Positions 26,383 through 34,374 of a stretch of 64,000 bases of DNA are shown piece after piece. A model generated the notes under the pieces. It made no database searches. It saw nothing but the letters and a program-made list of their open reading frames with translations, and was not told where the DNA came from. Numbering within the stretch: the first letter of the stretch is position 1; every line of letters begins with the position of its first letter. Origin of the DNA: Anaerolineales bacterium (lineage in GTDB: Bacteria; Chloroflexota; Anaerolineae; Anaerolineales; Villigracilaceae); assembly GCA_025056175.1 (NCBI GenBank), contig JANWWK010000008.1:1-64000 (forward strand), written 5' to 3'. A program made the position numbers and the translations under genes.

Positions 26383-26397
26383 CCCAGACCAATCCAG

Positions 26398-26428
26398 GAG
26401 GGCCGGACAAACCGACCCTCTCTTTTTG
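26398..26428 (+). terminator. Intrinsic terminator after the SPFH gene
   Basis: GAGGGCCGG and CCGACCCTC pair with one mismatch, then TCTTTTTG. The next SD (AAGGAG) starts within a few bases of the T-tract. Confidence 0.65.
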
Positions 26429-26443
26429 CCTTAAGGAGCAAGC

Positions 26444-26872
26444 ATGGGTGTCGAAAACGTCTTGCAGGAATACAATCAGGTCGCCACGCTGGCGGGCATT
26501 CTGGCAGGGTTTGCCTTTTCGGCAGTGATTCAACTGCTTTCAGTAGATAGGCCAGGACGATTGATGACTATCGTCCTGATTATCTTTTCCACTTCGTCGC
26601 TCATGTTTTTGTTTACGCTGTTTGCGTTCGTGTTGAACGCTTCTGCCATCGCAGAGATAGGAAAAGAAGTTGAGGAACTGGCCGGCTGGTCGGCATTTGC
26701 ATTCGTAATTGCCCTGCTGGGTCTGAACCTGTTCCTGCTTGGCGTGGGATTAACGGGCTGGCTGCGCTCACGCGTAACAGGCATCATCACCACAATCGCA
26801 GCTCTTATCACGTTCTGCCTGGTGAACTGGCTATTTATCGCCATCATTGGCGTTTTCATCAATCAGACGTGA
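26444..26872 (+). CDS. Four-helix small membrane protein of unknown function
   Basis: The 142-residue protein has four hydrophobic segments (about 17-36, 45-68, 80-102, 113-138) joined by short loops. No conserved catalytic motif is recognised. It has a good SD (AAGGAG) directly after the SPFH terminator, so it is likely to be expressed by read-through or its own hidden start. Association with the SPFH protein at the membrane is possible. Confidence 0.7.
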   Translation: MGVENVLQEYNQVATLAGILAGFAFSAVIQLLSVDRPGRLMTIVLIIFSTSSLMFLFTLFAFVLNASAIAEIGKEVEELAGWSAFAFVIALLGLNLFLLGVGLTGWLRSRVTGIITTIAALITFCLVNWLFIAIIGVFINQT

Positions 26873-26916
26873 AAAAGCCCGGATGTGCCATCGGTAGCAC
26901 GCGCAAGAAAGATGGC

Positions 26917-27825
26917 TTACCCATTCTGGCGGGGTGGGGTCAACCGTCCGGTCGTTCTTCTGCGAAACAGTTCGGGTGGAGGGTCGCCCAACCACATCTC
27001 GACACGCCGAAACGATTCGACGTAACCCATTTCGTAGAAGGCGGGCAGGTGCGGGTCGTTGACCTGAATGTTTTCCAGGTGGGTATCGAGACGTGGGTAC
27101 TGTGAATGCAGGTGTGAAAGAAACGCATACGCCACCGTGGCAGGGTCTCCACGTTCAGTTTTATAGGCAAAGCGGGTAAGCGTAAATTTCTGGCGTTGAT
27201 ACACCAGCCAACCGGAGCTGTCGTCGGGCAGGGTCACGGTCAACCCACACACATCGGGGATATTGAAGAAGGTTTCCGACTGGTTGGTCCAGGGCAGGGT
27301 GCCACGTCCGCGCCGAATGAGCCGCCGGGCATCGTCGTCTTCCAACCGTTGAGCATCGGCAACGACCGGTTCGGGTGGTGAAAGCACGGGAGGGCGGCGC
27401 AGAACCAGCAGTTCGCCGATTTCTCGAAACCCCAGTTTGAGAAACAACTGATGCGCCGGCACGTTGTTCTTGATGACTTCGAGCATGATGAACGAGATTC
27501 CCAACCGTGCAGCATTTTCGAGCAAGCCGTTCATCAGCGCCTGCCCCACCCCACCGCGCCGAATGTTGGGCAGCACACCCAGGCGGGTTATCCAGGCGCG
27601 GTTTTTGCGAATTCCGAGCATGGCAACCCCCAGCAGTTCTTCTCCCTGCATGGCAACAAGCGAGTGTTCCAGGCTGACATCATAAGCAGTGATGTATTCC
27701 TGTAAGCGCCGCGCGTTCATCGGCATGGGGACGAGGTAATCTACACGCGTCTGGTTGTAAATGGCCGTCAACTGTTCGATTGTAAAACGATTGGTTGGGA
27801 CAAGTTGTATCGCGCTAGTGAGCAT
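26917..27825 (-). CDS. GNAT-family N-acetyltransferase, two-domain
   Basis: The 302-residue protein has an N-terminal GNAT domain (about 10-150) with the acetyl-CoA signature ITRLGVLPNIRRGGVGQAL and LEVIKNNVPAHQLFLKLGF. The C-terminal half (about 165-295) has a weaker GNAT-like pattern (FFNIPDVCGLTVTLPDDSSGWLVY, VAYAFLSHLHSQYP, FYEMGYVESFRRVEMW), suggesting a tandem fold. The acceptor substrate is unknown. The start overlaps the end of the receiver gene upstream by 11 bases, so it is part of the transporter-REC-GNAT operon. Confidence 0.87.
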   Translation of the reverse strand: MLTSAIQLVPTNRFTIEQLTAIYNQTRVDYLVPMPMNARRLQEYITAYDVSLEHSLVAMQGEELLGVAMLGIRKNRAWITRLGVLPNIRRGGVGQALMNGLLENAARLGISFIMLEVIKNNVPAHQLFLKLGFREIGELLVLRRPPVLSPPEPVVADAQRLEDDDARRLIRRGRGTLPWTNQSETFFNIPDVCGLTVTLPDDSSGWLVYQRQKFTLTRFAYKTERGDPATVAYAFLSHLHSQYPRLDTHLENIQVNDPHLPAFYEMGYVESFRRVEMWLGDPPPELFRRRTTGRLTPPRQNG

Positions 27826-28207
27826 CGCCGCCCCGAGAGGTTTCGGTCAAAAATGTTTCAATCAGTTCGATGAATTCTTTTACGCGCACGATGGGCTTGG
27901 GGATATAGCCATTACAGCCATAACTTTCAACCATACGACGAGCGGTTTCCTGCGGCCAGGCAGTAAACGCAACAATGGGAATGCCCTGCAAGGCCGGTTC
28001 GGCGCGCAACCAACCCGCCAGCGTTTGACCATCATAATCGGGCAGGCCCAAATCGAGCAGAATGAGCGCCGGGTGATGTTCCAGTGCCATTTGCAAGCCG
28101 GTCTCGGCATCGGGGGCGTGCAGCAAGTCGTAGCCATGCGCTGTGAGCGCGCGCCGCACAAGTTCCACCGTATCGGGAATGTCTTCCACGAGCAGAATGG
28201 TGGTCAT
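27815..28207 (-). CDS. Single-domain response regulator
   Basis: The 130-residue receiver has TILLVEDIPDTVELVRRAL, phosphoacceptor in LILLDLGLPDYDGQTLAGW, VAFTAW and the lysine in IPKPI. There is no output domain. Start ATG 28207 is used because it overlaps the transporter stop by four bases (ATGA); five residues upstream in frame are dropped. It probably works in phospho-relay with a kinase elsewhere. Confidence 0.87.
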   Translation of the reverse strand: MTTILLVEDIPDTVELVRRALTAHGYDLLHAPDAETGLQMALEHHPALILLDLGLPDYDGQTLAGWLRAEPALQGIPIVAFTAWPQETARRMVESYGCNGYIPKPIVRVKEFIELIETFLTETSRGGDAH

Positions 28208-28875
28208 GAATGAGCTCCGCATTCGTCTTCACAGGCACAGCTCATGCCGGCGGCCTTCTGGAATGCCTCCTGCCCTTCCTTGTACGAGAAATAGACCAGC
28301 CCGGCGGCGCCCAGACTATCTACAAACCCAAGTCCGGTCACTTGATAGACCAGACTGGCCGCAAGCAGAACAATGGACATGTAGACACAGGTCAGGGTGC
28401 AGTTGGCATCGGCCAGGATCGGGGGTGAGTTGAGAGCGCGTCCTACCCGCCGTTTGGCAGCCACCAGCCATAACATGACAACAATCGAAATCGCCGAAAT
28501 GATGATGCCTGGCAGGGTTGTTTCGGGGCGGTGACCGGTGAGCAGGTTGACCACGATGGTCAGTACCAGACCAACAGCCAGGATATAAAATGCCGCACCA
28601 GTCACGCGCAAAGCGGTCTGCTCAAATTGCGAACGCGGGGTATCGGGATTCTGGCGAATGCGGACAATCATGGCAATAATGCCCACGCCCGAAAGAACTT
28701 CGATGAACGAATCCACGCCAAAACCAAACAAGGCTATCGTTTCATCAGATGCGCCAAAATACACCGAGACCAGTCCTTCGAGCAGGTTATAAACAACGGT
28801 AAAGATGCCCAGTACCAGGGCGGTAAGCCAGAGTTTTTTGTTGGCTTCCAGAGAGGTTTGCAGTTCCAGATTCAT
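28204..28875 (-). CDS. Cation diffusion facilitator-like membrane transporter
   Basis: The 223-residue protein has about five or six membrane helices and resembles a branch of cation efflux proteins. In the second helix FGFGVDSFIEVLSG holds an acidic pair where CDF proteins bind the metal. The fifth holds ILADANCTLTCVYMS, where Asp and Cys replace the common His-Asp pair. The C-terminus ends CACEDECGAHS, a likely metal-binding tail, instead of the usual cytoplasmic CDF domain. Zn, Co or another soft metal is plausible. The ATG at 28875 was preferred to a TTG at 28914 that lies inside a terminator hairpin. Confidence 0.8.
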   Translation of the reverse strand: MNLELQTSLEANKKLWLTALVLGIFTVVYNLLEGLVSVYFGASDETIALFGFGVDSFIEVLSGVGIIAMIVRIRQNPDTPRSQFEQTALRVTGAAFYILAVGLVLTIVVNLLTGHRPETTLPGIIISAISIVVMLWLVAAKRRVGRALNSPPILADANCTLTCVYMSIVLLAASLVYQVTGLGFVDSLGAAGLVYFSYKEGQEAFQKAAGMSCACEDECGAHS

Positions 28876-28897
28876 CCGAATCTCGCTTTCTACAGGC

Positions 28898-28923
28898 AAG
28901 AAAAGGCTTTTCAAACAAAAGCC
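28898..28923 (-). terminator. Probable terminator after vanZ or attenuator for the transporter operon
   Basis: On the minus strand GGCTTTT-GTTTG-AAAAGCC is followed by TTTTCTTGCC, with the transporter ATG only 22 bases beyond. The AT-rich stem makes strength uncertain. Confidence 0.5.
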
Positions 28924-28958
28924 AGACGCGAACAGATGAAATTGTAACGCATCTCTGC

Positions 28959-29312
28959 TTACCGTGCAGCAAAAAGCCGCCGCATTAAAATGCCGAGCAA
29001 GGCACCCCCATTATCGAAAATTAACACGTCGGCGAGAGAAGGTTGTCTTCCTGGCGTGAACGATTGGTGCAGTTCATCGGTGATGGCGTAGAGGACGGCC
29101 ATCAGCCAGACCAACCAGCGTTTGCGCGGGTCGAAATCTAACCCGTACCAGTAAGCCAGCGAGAGCAAAGCATACCCGATGACATGTCCGCCTTTTTTTA
29201 CCAGACGGTCGAACACACCATAATCCGGCAGATTGGCCGAGGGCATCGAAGAGGAGACAAAGATGACCGCCATGAGAATCAGGGCGGGAATCCAGCGCAG
29301 GAAACGACTCAT
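28959..29312 (-). CDS. VanZ-like membrane protein
   Basis: The 117-residue protein has the VanZ-like pattern: an N-terminal helix, KKGGHVIGYALLSLAYW, a third helix with AITDELHQSFTPGRQPSLADV and a fourth with FDNGGALLGILM. The DELHQ-F-PGR motif is diagnostic. The family is broadly found in Gram-positive-type bacteria and Chloroflexota; most members have no proved function, although VanZ gives low teicoplanin resistance. Its start overlaps the ABC gene stop by four bases. Confidence 0.88.
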   Translation of the reverse strand: MSRFLRWIPALILMAVIFVSSSMPSANLPDYGVFDRLVKKGGHVIGYALLSLAYWYGLDFDPRKRWLVWLMAVLYAITDELHQSFTPGRQPSLADVLIFDNGGALLGILMRRLFAAR

Positions 29313-31108
29313 CCCAACTCTTTGGTTCGATAAACGGGCTTTTCGACCAGCACCGGTTCGGCTTCTACCTGCCAGGCGGCGTTTGCTAACTGCAAATCGT
29401 GAATTTCGCGGTACAGGCCATCCTGCGCCAGCAGTTCCTCGTGCGTTCCAATTTGAACGATTTGACCTTTGTCCATCACGACAATCCGGTCGGCACGGCG
29501 CACGGTACTCAAACGGTGAGCAATGACGAAGGTGGTACGACCTTCCATGAGTCGGTCGAGCGCGCGTTGAATCAGTTGCTCGGTTTGGGTATCTACGTTG
29601 GAAAGAGAATCGTCCAGGATAAGGATGCGCGGGTTCATCAGGAGGGCGCGGGCAATCGCCACCCGTTGACGCTGACCACCGGAGAGCGTCACTCCCCGTT
29701 CGCCCACAACCGTATCGTAACCTTTCTCGAAACCTATGATGAACTCGTGCGCCTGCGCCGCCTGCGCCGCAGCGATAATCTCCTCTTCAGTGGCATCCGG
29801 GCGACCGTACGCGATATTCGCGCGAATTGTATCGGAAAACAGGAGCGAAGTCTGTAAAACAATGCCAATCTGGCGGCGCAGACTGCTCAATTCCACACGG
29901 CGCACATCCACACCATCTACCAGTACCGCTCCTTCGGTAACATCGTAAAAGCGCGGAATCAGATTGATGAGTGAGGTCTTACCGCTGCCAGTGGGGCCGA
30001 TGAGCGCAATCAGCTGGTTGGGGCGCACGTGCAGGTTGATGTTACGCAGGGAAGCTTTTTTCTCGTCCTGATAGGTCAGCCAGACATCCCGAAATTCCAC
30101 CTCGCCTCGCAAAACAGGCAGTTCGATGGCATCGGGCGGGGAGGCAATTTCGATGGGTGTATCCAGCACCTCGAAGACGCGCCGCGCACCCGCAGCGGCC
30201 TCGCCTGCGGCATTGACCAACCAGGTAAGTTGTTGAGCCGGCGTGGCAAGCATCAACACATAAGCATTGAAGGCCACCAGTTCGCCCACCGTCAACGTCC
30301 CCGCCAGCACCATCCGCCCGCCAAACCACAAAATGAGAATGGTGCAAAGGGTAACGAAGAAATCAGTGGTGGGCATGACCTTCGACCAGGTATTGATAAC
30401 GCGGATACGGGCGTTGTAATAGGCACGATTGGTCTCGTCGAAGCGGCGCATCTCATACTCTTCGCGTGCAAAAGCACGTACCACCTGCACACCGGTTACA
30501 TTTTCCTGCAAGCGGGAGGATAAATCTCCCAAAGCAGTATCTACTTTGAAAAAGAGTGCGGTAATGCGGTTTCCAAAATCGAAGGTCATCCACACCAGAG
30601 GAAAAATCGGCAAGATGGCAATCAGCGTCAATTGCCAGTTGGCAGCCAGCATCACCCACAGCGCACCAAACAGGAGCAAAACCAGCTGCGAGAGTTCCAC
30701 AATTGAACTGCCAATAAACTGCTGTACCGAGCGCACGTCTTCGATACAGCGCGAGATGAGTTGTCCCGTTTGGGCGTGGTCGTGATAGGAAAACGAGAGA
30801 TTCTGGATGTGGTTGTACAATCGGTTGCGAAGGTCGTAACCGATATGACCGCTAATCCATTCCGAGAGATAGCGCTGGAAGCCATTCATCACGGCGGTGA
30901 GCAGGCCCAATCCCAGAAGCAGCAACGCCGAGCGGACGAGAAAGCCACGTTCGGCGCGCAACAGGCCCTCGTCAATCACATCGCGGATGATGGAGGGAAT
31001 ATACAGGCTAAGGGCGGTGAGCGCCGTCAGGTTGAGCATGCTGACGACAATCTGAAAACGGTATGGACGGATGGCAAAACGGAGACGAAGAAGGGGATGA
31101 CGGTTCAT
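29309..31108 (-). CDS. ABC-type exporter, fused membrane and ATPase domains
   Basis: This half-transporter of 599 residues has a six-helix ABC transmembrane domain (about 15-310) and a nucleotide-binding domain (about 340-575) with Walker A GPTGSGKTSL, signature LSGGQRQRVAIARALL, Walker B ILILDDSLS and H-loop HRLSTV. This layout is typical of MsbA/LmrA-type multidrug or lipid exporters that work as homodimers. It is the middle gene of marR-ABC-vanZ, joined by four-base overlaps. The upstream MarR regulator suggests induction by a small molecule. Confidence 0.93.
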   Translation of the reverse strand: MNRHPLLRLRFAIRPYRFQIVVSMLNLTALTALSLYIPSIIRDVIDEGLLRAERGFLVRSALLLLGLGLLTAVMNGFQRYLSEWISGHIGYDLRNRLYNHIQNLSFSYHDHAQTGQLISRCIEDVRSVQQFIGSSIVELSQLVLLLFGALWVMLAANWQLTLIAILPIFPLVWMTFDFGNRITALFFKVDTALGDLSSRLQENVTGVQVVRAFAREEYEMRRFDETNRAYYNARIRVINTWSKVMPTTDFFVTLCTILILWFGGRMVLAGTLTVGELVAFNAYVLMLATPAQQLTWLVNAAGEAAAGARRVFEVLDTPIEIASPPDAIELPVLRGEVEFRDVWLTYQDEKKASLRNINLHVRPNQLIALIGPTGSGKTSLINLIPRFYDVTEGAVLVDGVDVRRVELSSLRRQIGIVLQTSLLFSDTIRANIAYGRPDATEEEIIAAAQAAQAHEFIIGFEKGYDTVVGERGVTLSGGQRQRVAIARALLMNPRILILDDSLSNVDTQTEQLIQRALDRLMEGRTTFVIAHRLSTVRRADRIVVMDKGQIVQIGTHEELLAQDGLYREIHDLQLANAAWQVEAEPVLVEKPVYRTKELG

Positions 31109-31557
31109 GAGCGGGATTCTTCAAAGATTCGGCGAAGGCTATCCATCGCGGCGAGCAGCGCGGTGCGTTCAGCGGAGGAAAGCGGTTCAAAGCGTTCGGC
31201 CAGCCAGGCTTCAGCCTGGTTGTAAATGGCTGCCAGGAGGCGGTTGCCCTCGTCAGTCAAAACCAGACGAATCTGACGCCGGTCGTGCGCATCGGGCAGG
31301 CGAGCAACCAGGCCCTTTTGCACCAGGGCCTCCACCGCTTTGCTGACCGCCGGACGACTGGTTCGGTTGGCTTCAGCCAGGTCGCTGACCGTATCTACCC
31401 CTTTACGGATACGCCTTAACACCTGGAACTGCCCCACCGTCATGTCGAACTGTTCGATGGCAATGCGCCGAATGGTCTCGCGCGTTTCTCGCCAGGCAGG
31501 AGGAATGCTTTCCCAGAATTTTTCGATAAGCTCGCCAACTTCAGGGGAGGGGGACAT
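31105..31557 (-). CDS. MarR-family transcriptional regulator
   Basis: The 150-residue protein has the MarR winged helix: FDMTVGQFQVLRRIRKG, VSDLAEANRTSRPAVSKAV, LVQKGLVARLPDAHDRRQIR, LVLTDEGNRLLA, with the wing residues DRR present. It probably represses its own operon (ABC exporter and vanZ), as a promoter and two direct repeats overlap the transcription start just upstream (31562-31623). The start ATG at 31557 has no SD, and the second operator repeat sits just before it. Confidence 0.9.
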   Translation of the reverse strand: MSPSPEVGELIEKFWESIPPAWRETRETIRRIAIEQFDMTVGQFQVLRRIRKGVDTVSDLAEANRTSRPAVSKAVEALVQKGLVARLPDAHDRRQIRLVLTDEGNRLLAAIYNQAEAWLAERFEPLSSAERTALLAAMDSLRRIFEESRS

Positions 31558-31561
31558 AATC

Positions 31562-31585
31562 GTTAACCAGAAAAATAGTTAACCA
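31562..31585 (-). promoter_or_regulatory. Candidate MarR operator: repeated GTTAACCA
   Basis: GTTAACCA occurs at 31562-31569 and 31578-31585, 16 bases apart, between the promoter -10 and the marR start codon. GTTAAC is itself palindromic. Confidence 0.5.
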
Positions 31586-31594
31586 ACGAAATGA

Positions 31595-31623
31595 ATTGTA
31601 TCCGCACTACAGAAAAACGACAA
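31595..31623 (-). promoter_or_regulatory. marR-ABC-vanZ operon promoter
   Basis: The minus strand reads TTGTCG, 17 bases, TACAAT, followed by the two GTTAACCA-type repeats. Confidence 0.6.
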
Positions 31624-31671
31624 GGCACTTCAGGGCAAGCTGCGTCCAGAACGGACAATGACTTTCGTCCA

Positions 31672-31700
31672 TTGCGCAGCGAGGGCATTCGTTCTATACT
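31672..31700 (+). promoter_or_regulatory. panB operon promoter
   Basis: TTGCGC, 17 bases, TATACT; panB starts 54 bases beyond the -10 with SD AGGAGG. Confidence 0.6.
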
Positions 31701-31753
31701 GGTGTAGGATTAAGAAAATGCTCGTCCGACATTTCACAAAATAGGAGGCCCGA

Positions 31754-32677
31754 ATGCCCGAACCCCGCAAAAAAATCACTCTGCCCTACCTGTTTGAAAA
31801 AGCCGCTCGGGGCGAACCCATCACCTGGCTGACCTGCTATGATTACCCCACCGCCTACCTGCAAGAACAGGCCGGAATCGAGATGATTCTGGTGGGCGAT
31901 AGCCTGGGAATGACCATGCTCGGTTACGATTCCACCCTGCCGGTGACGATGGACGACATGATTCGGCACGCACAAGCCGTGCGGCGGGGCGCGCCCACTG
32001 CGTTCGTGGTTGGCGATATGCCTTACATGACATATCAACCCTCGGTCGAAACTGCTGTACGCAACGCCGGGCGCTTCATGGCCGAAGCCGGATGCGATGC
32101 CATCAAGCTGGAAGGCGGCGCGGCGATGGCCGACCGCATCAAAGCAATTGTGGACGCCGGCATCCCGGCCATCGGCCACCTGGGGCTAACGCCACAATCC
32201 GTCTCGGCACTGGGCGGTTTCCGCGTGCAGGGCAAAAGCGCAGCCATGGCGAAGAAGATTATGGACGATGCCAAAGCGCTCGAACAGGCCGGCGCTTTCA
32301 TGATTCTGCTGGAAATGGTGCCAGACCGGCTATGTAAACTCATCACCGAGCGGGCCGAAACCTGCCTTATTATGAGTCTCGGCTCCGGGCCACACGCACA
32401 CGGGCAGCTGCTCATCTACCACGATATGTTTGGCCTGTACCCCAAGTTCAAGCCCAAAATGGCAAAAGTATATGGCAACGCAGGTGAGGTGATTCTGAAC
32501 GGATTGAAGGCTTACCACGACGAGGTGATTAACAGACAATTCCCTCAACCAGAGAACTGGTTTGGGATGAAAGACGAGGAATACGCCGAGCTCGAAAAGC
32601 TGCTCAGCATTGCGCCCCAAACCACAACGCCAGAAGAAACCGCAGAAAGCAAAAAGAAAAAGGGCAAAAAGAAATAG
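31754..32677 (+). CDS. panB: 3-methyl-2-oxobutanoate hydroxymethyltransferase (PanB-like)
   Basis: PanB adds a hydroxymethyl group from methylene-tetrahydrofolate to 2-oxoisovalerate, the first step to pantothenate. Metal and catalytic residues are present: ILVGDSLGMTMLGYDSTLPVT, VVGDMPYM, DAIKLEGG, HLGLTPQSV, MILLEMVP and HGQLLIYHDMFGL. Two departures from the family stand out. The loop normally read as GIGAG is SLGSG, and a 45-residue C-terminal extension ends in a lysine-rich tail (SKKKKGKKK). Length is 307 against about 260-280. It is followed 12 bases later by an unknown gene and then by a split-barrel gene. No panC or panD is present. It could be a true PanB or a paralogue with another substrate. 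Confidence 0.85.
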   Translation: MPEPRKKITLPYLFEKAARGEPITWLTCYDYPTAYLQEQAGIEMILVGDSLGMTMLGYDSTLPVTMDDMIRHAQAVRRGAPTAFVVGDMPYMTYQPSVETAVRNAGRFMAEAGCDAIKLEGGAAMADRIKAIVDAGIPAIGHLGLTPQSVSALGGFRVQGKSAAMAKKIMDDAKALEQAGAFMILLEMVPDRLCKLITERAETCLIMSLGSGPHAHGQLLIYHDMFGLYPKFKPKMAKVYGNAGEVILNGLKAYHDEVINRQFPQPENWFGMKDEEYAELEKLLSIAPQTTTPEETAESKKKKGKKK

Positions 32678-32689
32678 GGAGAAGCCAGA

Positions 32690-33952
32690 ATGAGCAAACT
32701 GCTGGAAAAACTCGAAATCCCGAAAGACCGTCTGAAAGCGATTAACGCCCTGCTGCTCGATGGGAATATGCAGGTGATGGGCGATTTTCTGGCGGTGGTC
32801 GAAAAATACGGCAGCCCCAAAGAAATCAACCGGAAACACCGCCAGGCGCGTAAACTCAAAAACCTGATGCGTCTGGTGGAAGAGCGTGCGCCCGGTCATC
32901 TGGCCGACTTGAAGTGGCTGATAGAGCAGCGCGATGCGGGAGCATTCATCTCGGTGGCCGATTACCGGCGCAGCGTGCTGGGAGAAAACGCAAATTCAGT
33001 GGATTTTGCCGAAGATTTCGCCGTTACGCTCGAAGTTTCAGCATTGCAATACTTCCCGTGGATACGCGTGATGTGTGAACGCGCGATTGAACAGCGTACG
33101 CTGGTGCCGGGGCGCTTCATCGCCGTTCGCAAGATGAAAGAATCTGAAGCCGATGGCGATTTACCTGCCATCGTGGCAGCCCTGGACATCATCGGCGCAT
33201 CGTTCGTAGAGACTCTGGATACCAAAGGAACCGACGGCTCTAACCCACATCTGGGCGGCCCGGCCACTCTCACCGGCTATTTTGGCGGCATCGGCCAGCC
33301 CAACGAACACGCTTTGCAATGGCTGGATGAATTTCTTTACTACTACACGAACTACGGTGTGCAACACGTCCTGAACTTCAATGCCGGAACGATTTTGCTC
33401 GGCTTCCTGCTTTACAAACTGGGCGTGGACATCAACTTCAAAATTTCCGTGTTTTTCGGCTCCGATAACCCGTACCACGCCCTGTGGATTCTGACTGCCG
33501 CCAAGCTGTTCAGCCGCAAAGATGGAACCACCCCGCTCATCGGCTTCAACTGGTCGAACTCGGTCAACAACCGCACGATGGAAATCACCGCCCAATTCCG
33601 CAAGGCGCTGGGGTTTGAGCCGGTAGTACGCTTTGAGCATCACATCACCGAAACCTGGAAGAGCATCGTGATTCAGCCGTATGACCGCCGCGCCGAACTG
33701 ATGCAACTGGCCGACCATGTGGCAAATATCAGCGCCAAGCACGAGGGCGGCCTGCCCGAAGTAGAGCAAACGCGCAGCCACCCATCAGATATTCTGGATT
33801 ACTTCCGCGCCAAAGACGAAATCATCGCCAGCGGCGATTGGGATGCGCTCCAACAGAATTTTCTGGATAAAGTGGATGCCTGTAACTCCACCGCCCGCAT
33901 GTTGACCGAACGCGGGATGAGTTTCCTTGCTGCCCGGAATTTGCACCGATGA
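32690..33952 (+). CDS. Unrecognised 420-residue protein, cotranscribed with panB
   Basis: I do not recognise the family. The protein is soluble, with a helical N-terminal part (about 1-100; RKHRQARKLKNLMRLVEER) and a larger core (about 120-360) with glycine/asparagine-rich loops: GTDGSNPHLGGPATLTGYFGG, LNFNAGTILLGFLLYKLGVD, FFGSDNPYHALW, IGFNWSNSVNNRTME, RFEHHITETWKSIV. The pattern of short strands followed by helices and the histidine pairs suggest a TIM-barrel-type enzyme, but this is only a fold guess. It has SD GGAGAA and lies 12 bases after panB; the next gene overlaps its stop by four bases. The tight coupling suggests a shared pathway. Confidence 0.75.
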   Translation: MSKLLEKLEIPKDRLKAINALLLDGNMQVMGDFLAVVEKYGSPKEINRKHRQARKLKNLMRLVEERAPGHLADLKWLIEQRDAGAFISVADYRRSVLGENANSVDFAEDFAVTLEVSALQYFPWIRVMCERAIEQRTLVPGRFIAVRKMKESEADGDLPAIVAALDIIGASFVETLDTKGTDGSNPHLGGPATLTGYFGGIGQPNEHALQWLDEFLYYYTNYGVQHVLNFNAGTILLGFLLYKLGVDINFKISVFFGSDNPYHALWILTAAKLFSRKDGTTPLIGFNWSNSVNNRTMEITAQFRKALGFEPVVRFEHHITETWKSIVIQPYDRRAELMQLADHVANISAKHEGGLPEVEQTRSHPSDILDYFRAKDEIIASGDWDALQQNFLDKVDACNSTARMLTERGMSFLAARNLHR

Positions 33953-34371
33953 GCGTCATCATTTCACCAGAAGCCCAGGCTTTTCTCGCTCGTCGCCTGC
34001 TGGGTCGTCTGGCAACTGCCTCACCCGATGGTCAACCCCACGTTGTGCCGGTATGGTTTCTTTGGGAGGACGGATGCGTGTGGGTGAGTTCGTTCCAATC
34101 CACCCGCAAAGTCATAGACCTGCAAAATAACCCCCAGTGCGCCATCGTGGTTGACATCGAACAGGGACAGGAACCCCTCTCGGCGGTGGTCATCGAAGGA
34201 CACGCCGAATTGATTCGCGCGCCGTTCAGCGAGGTACGCCAGCGCGCTCAGCGAATTTACGCGAAATATCTGGGCGCCGAAGGTGTATTGGCTGCCGAAC
34301 CGCAAAGCTGGCTCGATTCGCCCGAAAATCTGCTCATCAAAATTACGCCAAAGCGAGTGAAGACGTGGTAA
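33949..34371 (+). CDS. Split-barrel FMN or F420-binding oxidoreductase-like protein
   Basis: The 140-residue protein matches the pyridoxamine-phosphate-oxidase-like split barrel: RRLLGRLATASPDGQPHVVPV, VWVSSFQSTRKVIDLQNNP, CAIVVDIEQ, VVIEGHAELI. Family members bind FMN, F420 or heme and reduce or sense small molecules. The PDGQPHVVPVWF segment resembles the PPOX-type F420-dependent clade, but cofactor choice cannot be fixed. It overlaps the preceding unknown gene by four bases (ATGA). Confidence 0.8.
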   Translation: MSVIISPEAQAFLARRLLGRLATASPDGQPHVVPVWFLWEDGCVWVSSFQSTRKVIDLQNNPQCAIVVDIEQGQEPLSAVVIEGHAELIRAPFSEVRQRAQRIYAKYLGAEGVLAAEPQSWLDSPENLLIKITPKRVKTW

Positions 34372-34374
34372 GCG

